Origin: Coriobacteriaceae bacterium
Lineage (GTDB): Bacteria > Actinomycetota > Coriobacteriia > Coriobacteriales > Coriobacteriaceae
Assembly (NCBI GenBank): GCA_902399975.1
Contig: CABOHA010000004.1
Location: 112,214-176,213, forward strand
DNA: 64,000 nucleotides
Direction: 5' to 3'
Below the pieces are notes generated by a model, which worked only from the letters and a program-made list of their open reading frames with translations, was not told where the DNA came from and ran no database searches. How positions within the stretch are numbered: the stretch's first letter is position 1; each line of letters starts with the position of its first letter. Shown here piece after piece: positions 36,399-45,825 of the stretch. The position numbers and the translations under genes were made by a program.

Positions 36399-39300
36399 AT
36401 TCGGAGCGTAGGGCTTCCACAGGGTCTTTCTTGGATGCGCTGCGAGCCGGCAGCAGGCCGGCAACGACCGTCAGCAGCACCGAAATTACAATGAGCATCA
36501 GCGCGTCTTGAACGGGCAGGCTCATCAGGTTGGGCACCTGCTTGGCCGCAAGCGCCCAGGCATTAACCGGAAAGCTCACGGCCACCACGACGACAATAGC
36601 AAAGACGCCAGCGATGAGGCCTTCGATAAAGGTCTCGGCATTGAATACGTTGGCCACGTTGCGCTTTGACGCGCCGATCGCGCGCAGGATGCCAATCTCC
36701 TTTTTGCGCTCCAGCACGCTGATGTAGGTGATGATGCCGATCATGATGGAGCTCACCACCAAACTGATACTCACGAATGCGATGAGCACCAAGCTGATAG
36801 TATTCACGATGTCGGTCACCGAGCCCATGATGATGCCCATGTAGTCGGTATACGAGATTGCCTGCTCATCGTGGCCAGCAGCTTTGACCTGCTTGTTGTA
36901 CGCATCGATGTAATCGAGCACGCGCTCCTTGGCCTCAAAGTCGCGCGGGAAAATCTTGACCGAAATGGGGTCCGCCTCGTCCGCATAGCCCAACGTGGTC
37001 AGATTGTTGTCGTAGGTGAGCTTCGACGCCTTGGCATAGCTCATCATGAGCGAGCTCAGGTCCTCGGCGTCCATGTTGAAGTGGATGGCACGAGCAAAGG
37101 CGCCCGCATCCACGCGCATGGCGCTCGCCAGGTTGGCAAAACTCGAAGACATCTGCGTCGCCATTTGGCCCATGAGCCCTGCCGCACCCGCCTTGAGCTG
37201 GGTTGATACCGTCGTCGCAATCTGCTCGCTGACCGCCTTCATCACCTGATCCATAGACTGCTGCAAATACGGAGCCAGCTGCTTTTGCACATAGTCGCCC
37301 ATCACCTGCTGCAGACGCTCGGCCAAGGCATCGCCGCCGAGCGCCTTAAGCTGAGCCAAGCATTGCTGGGCGGCGGCATCATTCTCAAGGTACGCTGAGA
37401 ATGCGGCAGCAAGCTTTGACGCGTCCTTAAGATCTTCGGGCGACAGCACCTTAAACTGATCCGACTGCATAAAGCCCTCAAACAGCTGGTTGACAAGCGT
37501 TCCCACCTGCTGCATTTGCTCGGGTGTGAGCTCCAAACCGTCAAAAATGCCCGAGAAATCTGGAGCCGGCGCTTTGGCTATGATGTCGCTGAAGTCGATG
37601 TCCTTCCCAACGCCCGAAAGGTCAATGTCCAGCCCGGACAAGTCGATACCAGAAAGGTCCATACCGCCGGCCGCGCCCGAGAGCGCAGACGAATCGAGAG
37701 AGAACGCGCTCTTCAGCGCCGCCTCGTCCACACTGAACATGCTGCTCAGATCCACGCCTTGCTTGGCCTCGCCCTGCAGCTCGTCGAAGGTTTTACCCGT
37801 AAAGACATCCGTCTCGGGGTGGGTAAGCTGTTCCTGCACAATCTGCGAATCGGCAGCACGCTGCATAAGCTGGCGAGTCAGCGCATGCGTATAGGCAATG
37901 CCCGGGGATAATGCGCTCGCGTTGGCCGTCTCGTTGGGTCGCACCACGCCCACAATGCGCACGTCAATACCGTCGGCAACCTTGGCCGCCATATAGTCGG
38001 CATCGCCAGCCATGTCAGTCCACATGCCGGTCTCTTCGTTTTTGCGATAGGCATCTGCCGGCGACAGCACCTTAAACGTCGTGGACAGTGCATCGTCGTA
38101 GGTAAAGTCGGCGCCGGTCTTGGGCGCCTCGACCTTGCCGTCGGCCGTCATGGCGCTGTTAACCAGGTCGTTGAGTTCATCGATATCCAGCGCACCGATG
38201 CTGTAGAGCGTGTAGTCGCCCACCGTTCCGCGGCTCGAAAGCACCATCACGGCCTCGTTGGCTGACGTAGGCCAATGGCCGGCAACAACATCGTACTGGC
38301 CGTCGAGCAGGCTCTGGTCGTCAATCATCTCGTTGAAGACCGACGTTCCCATGGATTCCATGCTCACCGTTGCCGCCGAGCTCGCACCTCCGCTCATGGC
38401 CTCAGTCATAGCGTTGGGCACCAGCCGGACAGGCTTCTCATCGCCCTTGCCGGCACGATAGACAACCGGCGATACACCGTAGCCGTACTGAATGGCGTTG
38501 ACCTCTTTATCGATGCCGTCGCCACCGGCATCGAGCCATGCCTTAAAGCTCGTCATGTCGTTGGACTTAACGCTTGCGAACATATCCTTTACGGCCGTGA
38601 CCACAGGGATCTTATCGGTCCCCTGAGCCTTGCCGCCGGTGGCGCCGTCGGACGCGTCCTTGTCCTCGGACGCCTCCTCATCCGTAGCTCCATGCCCGCC
38701 CATCATGGACGACAGGTCATAATCTTGTTTGGAAATGGTGAGCGGGTAGCTCGAGAGCGTATCCTCCTCGACCTTTTTGATGTAGCCGTTTACGCCGTTG
38801 GAGAGCGCCAGAATCGCCGCAATGCCGATAATGCCGATCGAACCAGCAAAGGCCGTCATAGCCGTACGGCCCTTCTTGGTCAAAAGGTTTCGCGCCGAAA
38901 GCCCCAGCGCTGTCACAAAGCTCATCGAGGTTTTGCGCGTGGGCTTGGCCTCGCGACGCGCGGCCTCGGCAGCATCAAAGGGGTCGGAATCGTCGGTGAT
39001 CTTGCCGTCCGCCAGGGTGACGATGCGCGTGGCGTACCTGTATGCCAACTCGGGATTGTGCGTGACCATGATGACCAAACGATCGCGCGCAACATCCTTG
39101 AGCAAATCCATGACCTGTACGGATGTCGTTGAGTCCAAGGCGCCGGTCGGCTCGTCAGCCAGCACAATCTCGGGGTCATTGATCAGGGCGCGGGCAATGG
39201 CCACGCGCTGCATCTGCCCGCCCGAAAGCTGGCTCGGGCGCTTGTCAACGTGCTCGCCCAGACCGACTGCCTCGAGCGCCTTGCGCGCACGTTGGCGGCG

Positions 39301-39651
39301 CTCGGCATGCCCCACGCCCGTGAGCGTAAGCGCCAACTCCACGTTTTCCAAAATGCTCTGATGCGGAATGAGGTTATAGCTCTGGAACACAAAGCCGATG
39401 CGATTATTGCGATAGGCATCCCAATCGCGGTCGTTGAAGTCCTTGGTCGAGATGCCGTCGATCAGCAGATCGCCCGAATCGAAATGGTCGAGTCCACCGA
39501 TGACGTTGAGCATCGTAGTTTTACCCGAACCCGAGGGACCCAGAACGGCTACGAACTCGTTATCGCGAAAAGACAGGCTTACGCTGTCGAGCGCTACCTG
39601 CGTAAACGACTGCGTAACGTACCTTTTGCAAATAACTCTGAGATCCAGCAT
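36397..39651 (-). CDS. MacB-like ABC exporter, ATPase fused to FtsX permease
   Basis: This 1084-residue protein joins an N-terminal ATPase (about 1-225; [23 protein letters not shown]) to an FtsX-type permease with one helix near 275, a very long extracytoplasmic region (about 300-940) and three C-terminal helices. MacB-like fusions act as mechanotransducing exporters of lipoproteins or peptides. The outer region contains an unusual run of LSG-type repeats ([16 protein letters not shown]). ATG at 39651 follows GAGAGG; the TTG at 39660 is less likely. It is monocistronic. Confidence 0.93.
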   Translation of the reverse strand: MLDLRVICKRYVTQSFTQVALDSVSLSFRDNEFVAVLGPSGSGKTTMLNVIGGLDHFDSGDLLIDGISTKDFNDRDWDAYRNNRIGFVFQSYNLIPHQSILENVELALTLTGVGHAERRQRARKALEAVGLGEHVDKRPSQLSGGQMQRVAIARALINDPEIVLADEPTGALDSTTSVQVMDLLKDVARDRLVIMVTHNPELAYRYATRIVTLADGKITDDSDPFDAAEAARREAKPTRKTSMSFVTALGLSARNLLTKKGRTAMTAFAGSIGIIGIAAILALSNGVNGYIKKVEEDTLSSYPLTISKQDYDLSSMMGGHGATDEEASEDKDASDGATGGKAQGTDKIPVVTAVKDMFASVKSNDMTSFKAWLDAGGDGIDKEVNAIQYGYGVSPVVYRAGKGDEKPVRLVPNAMTEAMSGGASSAATVSMESMGTSVFNEMIDDQSLLDGQYDVVAGHWPTSANEAVMVLSSRGTVGDYTLYSIGALDIDELNDLVNSAMTADGKVEAPKTGADFTYDDALSTTFKVLSPADAYRKNEETGMWTDMAGDADYMAAKVADGIDVRIVGVVRPNETANASALSPGIAYTHALTRQLMQRAADSQIVQEQLTHPETDVFTGKTFDELQGEAKQGVDLSSMFSVDEAALKSAFSLDSSALSGAAGGMDLSGIDLSGLDIDLSGVGKDIDFSDIIAKAPAPDFSGIFDGLELTPEQMQQVGTLVNQLFEGFMQSDQFKVLSPEDLKDASKLAAAFSAYLENDAAAQQCLAQLKALGGDALAERLQQVMGDYVQKQLAPYLQQSMDQVMKAVSEQIATTVSTQLKAGAAGLMGQMATQMSSSFANLASAMRVDAGAFARAIHFNMDAEDLSSLMMSYAKASKLTYDNNLTTLGYADEADPISVKIFPRDFEAKERVLDYIDAYNKQVKAAGHDEQAISYTDYMGIIMGSVTDIVNTISLVLIAFVSISLVVSSIMIGIITYISVLERKKEIGILRAIGASKRNVANVFNAETFIEGLIAGVFAIVVVVAVSFPVNAWALAAKQVPNLMSLPVQDALMLIVISVLLTVVAGLLPARSASKKDPVEALRSE

Positions 39652-39830
39652 GGACGGCAACCTCTCTCGCGCGGGCGCGCTCGCCCGCTCCCCCGCCGTT
39701 CACGTTCGGCGCGTTTGTCCTACTCTATCCTCATTTTTGGCCGATACCAGTGAGGAATGTAACGAACCGCGCCAAAAAACGAACGGGACAGCACGCCGCA
39801 TGGCGCACCATCCCGCATATAACATCCCCG

Positions 39831-39862
39831 ATGCGACAAAGAGGCTGTCACTTTGTCACATT
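39831..39862. repeat. Degenerate family C palindrome
   Basis: ATGCGACAAAGAGGC and GTCACTTTGTCACATT are a mismatched version of the palindromes at 34988 and 36366. It sits just downstream of the CoA-disulfide-reductase gene, again at a 3' gene end. Confidence 0.65.
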
Positions 39863-39872
39863 CCAATGCGCG

Positions 39873-41564
39873 CTACTTTTCGAACCCGCACGGCATAACG
39901 TTAGCGCTGCCGCGGCGAGCCTCAGTCACGGCTGCAAAGAAGCGATAGCCGCCCGAGAAGTTAAAGCACTCAAAGCCATGCTGCGCCAAAATGCGGCAAG
40001 CAATGTAGCTGCGAATGCCGCTCTGGCAAATCACGTAGACCGGCTTGGCCCGGTCGAGCTCGCCCAGGCGATTGCGCAGATCATCGACGGGAATGTTTAC
40101 GAAACCATCGATATGCCCGCGCTCATACTCCCCTTCCGTACGAACATCGAGCAGCTGCACGCTGCCATCGCGTGGCAAGTTGGGCTCATCCTCCCAATGC
40201 CACTGCGCCAGTATGCCGCGATTGAGGTTCTCGATCATAAAGCCCGCCATATTGACGGGATCCTTCGCCGATGAATACGGCGGCGCGTATGCTAGGTCCA
40301 AATCCTTAAGCCTATCGCCGCGCATGCCTGCCTGGATGGCAGTCGCCAGAACGTCGATACGCTTGTCCACACCATCGATGCCCACGATTTGCGCACCCAG
40401 CAGGCGCAATCCCTGCTTCTCGAAGACAACCTTCATGGTCATGGGCGTTGCACCCGGATAATAACCCGCATGCGAACCGGGCGACAGGACCACGCTGTCG
40501 CAGTCAACTCCCGCCGCGTGTGCCGCCTTTTCGGATAGTCCCGTGCTTGCCGCCGTCAAGTCGAATACCTTGATAACCGATGAGCCCAACGATCCGAGGT
40601 AGCAGCTGTCCATGCCGGCTATGACATCGGCGACGACACGCCCCTGCTTGTTGGCGGGGCCGGCGAGCGAAATGACCGCGTCCTCGCCGGTCACCTGATG
40701 CGTGACCTGCACGGCATCGCCCACGGCATACACGTCGGCAGCAGAGGTCTCCATGCGGTCGTTGACCACAATAGCCCCCTTGATGCCCAGTTCGAGCCCC
40801 GCCTCTTGCGCCAGATGGCTCTCAGGTGCCACGCCAATGGCAAGCAGCACCATATCGGCTCCGATAGGGTCATCGCCCGCAACATGGGTGACAACGCGGC
40901 CATCAACTTCCTCAAAACCTGTCACATCGGCCTTGAGGCGCAGATCGATACCGTGCTCACGCACCTCGGTATGCAAAAGGGTCGCCATGTCGTAATCCAG
41001 GTTGTTCATAAGCTGGACGGGACGCTGCAGAAGGGTCACCTGGAGCCCCAGCTCGCACAGATTCTCCGCCGTCTCGACGCCAATGAAGCCGCCGCCGATC
41101 ACGACGGCACTGCTCGGTCGCCGCTCTCGAACATAGCTGTGAATACGCAGCGTGTCCTCAACGGTGCGTAGGCTAAAGATTTTATCCGAGTCGATGCCCG
41201 GCAACGCAGGGCGAATCGGCTTTGCACCCGGCGACAGGATGAGCTTGTCATACGTCTCGACAAATTCCTCGCCCGTCAGCATATTGCGAACCTCGACCGT
41301 ATGCGAATCGGGATGGATGGCAAACACCTCGTGACTCGTCTTGACCGCAATGCGAAAGCGATCCCAAAAGCCCTTGGGAGACTGCAGCGTCAATGCGCTC
41401 TCTTCTTCTATCACGCCGCCAATGTAGTACGGAAGCCCACAGTTGGCATACGATACAAAACCCGTGCGCTCAAAGATGACAATTTGGGCCTGCTCGTCGA
41501 GTCTGCGCAAACGTGCCGCCGCCGATGCGCCGCCCGCGACGCCTCCAACGATAACCACCTTCAT
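39873..41564 (-). CDS. CoA-disulfide reductase-type flavoprotein with C-terminal rhodanese
   Basis: The 563-residue protein has an FAD site (IVGGVAGG), the redox Cys42 in SYANCGLPYY, an NAD site and a dimerisation domain, followed by a rhodanese domain (about 460-563) with Cys513 in CQSGIRS. Such fusions reduce CoA persulfide or polysulfide. ATG at 41564 is two bases after the stop of a rhodanese remnant. It closes the thiol-redox cluster on this strand. Confidence 0.94.
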   Translation of the reverse strand: MKVVIVGGVAGGASAAARLRRLDEQAQIVIFERTGFVSYANCGLPYYIGGVIEEESALTLQSPKGFWDRFRIAVKTSHEVFAIHPDSHTVEVRNMLTGEEFVETYDKLILSPGAKPIRPALPGIDSDKIFSLRTVEDTLRIHSYVRERRPSSAVVIGGGFIGVETAENLCELGLQVTLLQRPVQLMNNLDYDMATLLHTEVREHGIDLRLKADVTGFEEVDGRVVTHVAGDDPIGADMVLLAIGVAPESHLAQEAGLELGIKGAIVVNDRMETSAADVYAVGDAVQVTHQVTGEDAVISLAGPANKQGRVVADVIAGMDSCYLGSLGSSVIKVFDLTAASTGLSEKAAHAAGVDCDSVVLSPGSHAGYYPGATPMTMKVVFEKQGLRLLGAQIVGIDGVDKRIDVLATAIQAGMRGDRLKDLDLAYAPPYSSAKDPVNMAGFMIENLNRGILAQWHWEDEPNLPRDGSVQLLDVRTEGEYERGHIDGFVNIPVDDLRNRLGELDRAKPVYVICQSGIRSYIACRILAQHGFECFNFSGGYRFFAAVTEARRGSANVMPCGFEK

Positions 41565-41566
41565 AG

Positions 41567-41737
41567 CTAACGCACCACCTTTCCCGTGTAGCCGCTTATG
41601 CCGCCGATATTCTTGACACTGCCATACCCAGAACGCTTAAGAAAACTCACAGCTTGGTTGCTTCGCGCACCGCTCAGGCAATGCACGAAAAGCTGCGTGC
41701 CCTTTCGACGTATACCCATGATGCTACCCCGAAGCAG
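41567..41737 (-). pseudogene. Rhodanese C-terminal remnant
   Basis: The frame reads LLRGSIMGIRRKG, then LFVHCLSGARSNQA and GYGSVKNIGGISGYTGKV before the stop at 41567. This is the second half of a single-domain rhodanese with its active-site CLSGARS loop. The first half is missing: upstream lies the terminator of the redoxin gene. An internal ATG at 41719 would give only 50 residues, too short for the fold. It is probably a deletion remnant, though a functional microprotein is not excluded. Confidence 0.75.
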
Positions 41738-41765
41738 AAAAAAGAGTCGCTGTTTCCAGCGACTC
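41738..41765 (-). terminator. Rho-independent terminator of the redoxin operon
   Basis: A 9-bp perfect stem (41744-41752 with 41757-41765) is followed on the minus strand by six T residues (41743-41738). It ends the transcript of the thioredoxin-like lipoprotein and separates it from the rhodanese remnant. Confidence 0.88.
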
Positions 41766-41790
41766 CCCTTCAGTTGTCTGTCCCACGGAC

Positions 41791-42753
41791 TTACTGTTCG
41801 CTCTTCGCGAGTGCCTGATCGATCAGTTTGTTGAGCGCCTCGCGCTGCTCAGCGGAGTTGATGCCGCCCATGATCGGCTCTCCCACAATGTTACCGTTCT
41901 GGTCGATCACGTAGGTGGTCGGGAACGAGTACAGGTTGGAGGTGAACTTTCCGGCCTCGCTGTCCGACTTAAACCAGATGTTCTTATACGTTACGCCCTT
42001 CTTGGAAAGCACGTCCTTGGCATCGGCCACCTCGTCTTTGTTGCCATCGAGCGTAAAGGAATTAACGCCCACGACCTGGCCGCCCTTCTCGACAAGCTCC
42101 TTGTTGAGCTTCTCCAGATCGCCCAGCTCTCCCACGCACGGCTTGCAGGTGGTAAACCAGAAGTTCATGACGGTGACCTTGTTCTTGGAGAACAGCTCGT
42201 CGCTGTTTACATCGTTGCCGTCCAAGTCCTTGCCCTTAAAGCTGGGGAACTTCGTCTCCCCGCTCTCGCCGTTGGTCATGCCCGCGGTCGAGGCATCAAC
42301 ACTCTCCCCCTCGCCGGGCGTGCTGCCACATCCGGGGAACTCCTTCTCCAGCGCCATGAGCTTGTCCTCGATCTCCTTGACCTGCTGCGCGCCGGCCTTA
42401 AGCGTCTTAAGCTCGTCAGCCGCAAACTGATCCTTGGCGCCCTCGATGGTATCGAGCAAGAAGTCACCGTAGTTCTTGCCGTCCTCAATCATGGGAGTGT
42501 CTTTGTTGGCCGCAAGGAACACCTTTTCCCATAGGGCGTTATCGCTCGCAAAGATCTCGTTTTCCTTTTGCAGCAGCTGCTGGTACAGCTCGGCCGCCTC
42601 CTCGGCGCTCGACGGCTTTTGTGCCACAAGCTCGGCAATCTGCGCATCGCCGCTCGTAGCACCCTTCGCGTCGCCCTTGGGGGCAGAGCACGCCGCGAGA
42701 GTCAGCGCCAGCACGGGCAGCATCAACAGAGCCGCAATTTTTGACAGTTTCAT
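41791..42753 (-). CDS. Thioredoxin-like (TlpA/redoxin) lipoprotein
   Basis: The 320-residue protein has a lipoprotein signal with lipobox LAAC (about residues 19-22), a charged helical region, and a C-terminal thioredoxin fold (about 170-318) with active site TTCKPC. It should be membrane-anchored outside the cell and act in thiol-disulfide exchange. It lies 35 bases after the 4Fe-4S gene and is terminated by the hairpin at 41738-41765. In other anaerobes the same trio occurs with the CXXC microprotein. Confidence 0.92.
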   Translation of the reverse strand: MKLSKIAALLMLPVLALTLAACSAPKGDAKGATSGDAQIAELVAQKPSSAEEAAELYQQLLQKENEIFASDNALWEKVFLAANKDTPMIEDGKNYGDFLLDTIEGAKDQFAADELKTLKAGAQQVKEIEDKLMALEKEFPGCGSTPGEGESVDASTAGMTNGESGETKFPSFKGKDLDGNDVNSDELFSKNKVTVMNFWFTTCKPCVGELGDLEKLNKELVEKGGQVVGVNSFTLDGNKDEVADAKDVLSKKGVTYKNIWFKSDSEAGKFTSNLYSFPTTYVIDQNGNIVGEPIMGGINSAEQREALNKLIDQALAKSEQ

Positions 42754-42788
42754 GGTTCCTCCGTTTATATCGAAACTTATATAGGTAC

Positions 42789-43700
42789 CTATTTGTTTTC
42801 GCAGGCTTGCGTGGACTGCGCGGGTTTGTCGCCCGTCACACCCAGCCCATAGCGAAAGCTAATAGCATCGACGGGGCACGCGCCCACGCATTTGCCGCAA
42901 CGAATGCACTCGGCATGGTTGGGCGTACGCGTAACGTCCACGTCCATTTGACACACCTTGGCGCACTTGCCGCACGAGACGCATTTGCACTGGTCAACCT
43001 GGATCCCCAGCAAAGACACCTTGTTCATGAGTGCATAAAACGCACCGAGGGGGCAAATCCATTTACAGAAGGGGCGGTAGAACAGCACGCTCAGCACCGC
43101 AACCGCAATGAGGATCGCGAGCTTCCAGGTAAAGAGCTTTCCCAGCGCGGAGCGGATTCCCACGTTCATGATGGACAGCGGAATCGCGCCCTCGAGCACG
43201 CCTTGCGGACAGATGTACTTGCAAAAGAACGGGTCGCCCATGCCCACATCGTTGACTACCAGAACGGGCAGCAGCACCACGGCAAACAGCAGCACGGCGT
43301 ACTTGATGTACGTGAGCGGCTTGAGCTTTTTCGTCGAGAGCTTTTTGCCGGGAATCTTATGCAGAAGCTCTTGCAGCCATCCAAACGGGCATAAAAAGCC
43401 GCATACAAAACGCCCCAGCAGCACGCCGATCAGAATGAGTGTTCCGGTGACGTAATACGAAAAGCTGAACTTAGACGAGCCCACCACCGACTGAAACGAC
43501 CCGATGGGGCACGCACCCGAGGCCGCCGGACACGAGTAGCAGTTGAGCCCCGGCACGCAGACGGCTTTGCCCGCCCCCTGGTAGATGCCTCCCTTGGCAA
43601 AGTTAGGCAGGTGAATATTGGTCGCAAGCGTTGCCGCCGCCTGAATCAATCCGCGAAATCTCGCCAAAAGATGCGATACGGTATTTTTTCTTTTAACCAA
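42789..43700 (-). CDS. NapH/YccM-like 4Fe-4S membrane ferredoxin
   Basis: The 303-residue protein has about four membrane helices and Cys-rich loops (NCYSCPAASGACPIG, ICPQG, ICPLGAFY). It ends with two ferredoxin motifs (CKCVSCGKCAKVCQMD and CIRCGKCVGACPVD). It probably passes electrons across the membrane to the thioredoxin-like lipoprotein. The start is taken as TTG at 43700, which overlaps the CXXC microprotein by eight bases; a longer frame from 43778 would overlap it fully. The start is the least certain point. Confidence 0.85.
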   Translation of the reverse strand: MVKRKNTVSHLLARFRGLIQAAATLATNIHLPNFAKGGIYQGAGKAVCVPGLNCYSCPAASGACPIGSFQSVVGSSKFSFSYYVTGTLILIGVLLGRFVCGFLCPFGWLQELLHKIPGKKLSTKKLKPLTYIKYAVLLFAVVLLPVLVVNDVGMGDPFFCKYICPQGVLEGAIPLSIMNVGIRSALGKLFTWKLAILIAVAVLSVLFYRPFCKWICPLGAFYALMNKVSLLGIQVDQCKCVSCGKCAKVCQMDVDVTRTPNHAECIRCGKCVGACPVDAISFRYGLGVTGDKPAQSTQACENK

Positions 43701-43839
43701 TTCCGATACACTCCAAGCACAGCCTGATTGCCTTGGCCAGCACGGCATCTGCCTCGCCGCGCATAATGCCAAAGCCAACCATGGCTACCCCAACGATCAG
43801 CAAAGCCACCTGCGCCACAGGCTTAATCGCTTTGAACAA
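43693..43839 (-). CDS. CD1871A-type CXXC microprotein
   Basis: The 48-residue protein, too short for most gene finders, reads LFKAIKPVAQVALLIVGVAM (one membrane helix) and ends with CLECIGIG, the signature of the CD1871A family found next to a 4Fe-4S protein and a redoxin in many anaerobes. The start is TTG at 43839 with AAAGGAG eight bases upstream; GTG at 43848 is an alternative. It overlaps the ferredoxin start, so the three genes form one operon. The function is unknown. Confidence 0.85.
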   Translation of the reverse strand: MFKAIKPVAQVALLIVGVAMVGFGIMRGEADAVLAKAIRLCLECIGIG

Positions 43840-43928
43840 TCTGACCACTCCTTTCGTTTCGCGACCCATTGGACCATACCGACTATAAAATCCGTGTTAA
43901 GCGTGAATGACTATGCAAGGAGAACGTT

Positions 43929-44603
43929 ATGCGCATCTTGGTCGTCGAGGACGAGCGGGCGCTGTGCGATGCGATCGCACGCAGCCTGCGCAACTTGGCC
44001 TATAGCGTCGACTGCTGCTACGACGGGCAGCAGGCCCTCGATCTGCTCGATGTCGAGACCTTTGATCTTGTCGTGCTCGACCTCAATCTCCCCCATGTCG
44101 ACGGCATGACCGTGCTCAGGCAACTCAGGACAACTGATTGTGAGACCAAGGTGCTTGTGCTCTCGGCACGTGGCGAGGTCTCCGACAAGGTAGCGGGGCT
44201 CGATGCGGGCGCCAACGACTACCTCACCAAGCCGTTCCATCTTGACGAGCTGGCGGCACGCATACGCAGTCTCACGCTCAGGCGCTTTACGCAAAACGAC
44301 GTTGTTCTAGCCTGTGGATTGTTGAGCTTTGACACCAAGGCGCGCCTCGCCTCCGTGGGCGGCGAGACCCTATCCCTCACGCGCAAGGAGACCGGCATCT
44401 TGGAATACCTGATGCTTAACCAGGGGCGGCCGGTGAGCCAGGAAGAGCTTATCGAGCATGTATGGGACAGCAGCGTCAACAGCTTTAGCAACGCAACCCG
44501 CGTTCATATCTCGTCGCTCCGCAAAAAGCTACGCAGCGCTTTGGGATACGACCCGATTCGCAATCGGATTGGAGAGGGCTACGTTATGGAGGATGGAGAA
44601 TGA
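43929..44603 (+). CDS. OmpR-family response regulator
   Basis: The 224-residue protein has a receiver domain with acceptor Asp51 (VVLDLNLPHVDG) and Lys near 101 (LTKPF), followed by a winged-helix DNA-binding domain (about 128-222). ATG at 43929 has AAGGAG. It overlaps the kinase start by four bases (ATGA), so the pair is coupled. It is divergent from the redox operon, whose genes are plausible targets. Confidence 0.96.
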   Translation: MRILVVEDERALCDAIARSLRNLAYSVDCCYDGQQALDLLDVETFDLVVLDLNLPHVDGMTVLRQLRTTDCETKVLVLSARGEVSDKVAGLDAGANDYLTKPFHLDELAARIRSLTLRRFTQNDVVLACGLLSFDTKARLASVGGETLSLTRKETGILEYLMLNQGRPVSQEELIEHVWDSSVNSFSNATRVHISSLRKKLRSALGYDPIRNRIGEGYVMEDGE

Positions 44604-45751
44604 AAGGGCTTTCGCTGCAATGGCGCATAACGATTATGACGGCACTGCTGACGTGTGCGGCATGCGTACTGACGAACTGCTTGGTCGGCTATACGGGCAT
44701 GCGCTACATGGATGCCATCGGCAGCGACATCTCGGCCTTTAACGCAACCGGCGAAGATTCGCTCCAGGCGTTCGACCCAACGAAAGCGGCCCTCGATGAC
44801 AAGGTCACAATCGTCGTAAATGACGCACAGGAGTCTTTTGGCACGACAGCCTGGTACATCACGGCTGGAGTCACACTCCTTGGCGGCGCGCTGGCATACT
44901 TTGTGAGCGGCCGTGCACTCAAACCGCTACGGGCTTTTGCAGCTCAGGTTGAGCGTGTGCAGCCTGACAACCTAAGCGAAATCAGACTCAATGAAGATGT
45001 GCCCACCGAGCTACAACGATGCAGCGCCTCTTTCAACGACATGATCGCTCGTCTTGGCGAAGGGTTCTCTGCACAGCGTCAGTTTACCGGCAACGCCGCA
45101 CACGAGCTTCGCACCCCGCTCGCCCTTATGCAAGCACAGATTGAACTATTCATCTCCGAGCACTCCGGTTTGCAACCCGAAACAGCCGAGCTGCTCGGCC
45201 TGCTACAAGAACAAACTGAGCGGATGTCGCGGATGACCAAGGTGTTGCTCGAGATGAGTGAGCTCCGCAGCGTTCCTTGCGAGGACGATGTTGAACTTGG
45301 TCCCTTGTCCGAAGAGGTCCTCACCGACCTTGCGCCACTTGCCGAAAATAAGGGCGTAGCCCTCAATTGTGCTGGAGACGCTTTAGTAATCGGGAGCGAC
45401 ACGCTCCTCTATCGGCTGGTGTTTAACCTGGTCGAAAATGCCATCCGTTACAGCCGCCCCGGCTCGACTGTCAACGTCTCCATCTGCGACAACAACAGCC
45501 GCGTGTTCCTGCGAGTCGAGGACCAGGGCCCGGGAATACCCAAGCAGTACCACGAGAGCATCTTCCAACCGTTCTTTCGCCTGGATAAATCCCGCAGCAG
45601 GGCATACGGCGGCGCAGGACTCGGACTCGCGCTCGTTTGGGAGATTGCAGCGCTTCACGGTGGCGCTGTAGAGGTCGAAGCAAGTTCCGAGAACGGGACC
45701 ACTATGCTCGCAAGCCTTCCAAAACGATCCGCAGCATTAACCGAACAGTAA
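44600..45751 (+). CDS. Membrane sensor histidine kinase
   Basis: The 383-residue protein has two membrane helices (about 8-30 and 80-105) around a short external loop, then HAMP-like sequence, HisKA with His168 (AAHELRTP) and a HATPase with NLVENAIRYS and GAGLGLALV. It is the partner of the OmpR regulator just upstream. The small sensor loop suggests it senses the membrane or a small ligand. It ends at a hairpin (45759-45788). Confidence 0.95.
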   Translation: MKGLSLQWRITIMTALLTCAACVLTNCLVGYTGMRYMDAIGSDISAFNATGEDSLQAFDPTKAALDDKVTIVVNDAQESFGTTAWYITAGVTLLGGALAYFVSGRALKPLRAFAAQVERVQPDNLSEIRLNEDVPTELQRCSASFNDMIARLGEGFSAQRQFTGNAAHELRTPLALMQAQIELFISEHSGLQPETAELLGLLQEQTERMSRMTKVLLEMSELRSVPCEDDVELGPLSEEVLTDLAPLAENKGVALNCAGDALVIGSDTLLYRLVFNLVENAIRYSRPGSTVNVSICDNNSRVFLRVEDQGPGIPKQYHESIFQPFFRLDKSRSRAYGGAGLGLALVWEIAALHGGAVEVEASSENGTTMLASLPKRSAALTEQ

Positions 45752-45758
45752 AACGAAA

Positions 45759-45788
45759 GGGGTCCCGCACACGTTTGCGCGGGACCCC
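45759..45788. terminator. Convergent-gene hairpin terminator
   Basis: GGGGTCCCGC (45759-45768) pairs perfectly with GCGGGACCCC (45779-45788), between the ends of the kinase and the GMP synthase subunit. The T-tract is weak. Confidence 0.65.
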
Positions 45789-45825
45789 CTCCCTGTCAAT
45801 GCAATTCGCCCAAAAGAGTAGAAGC

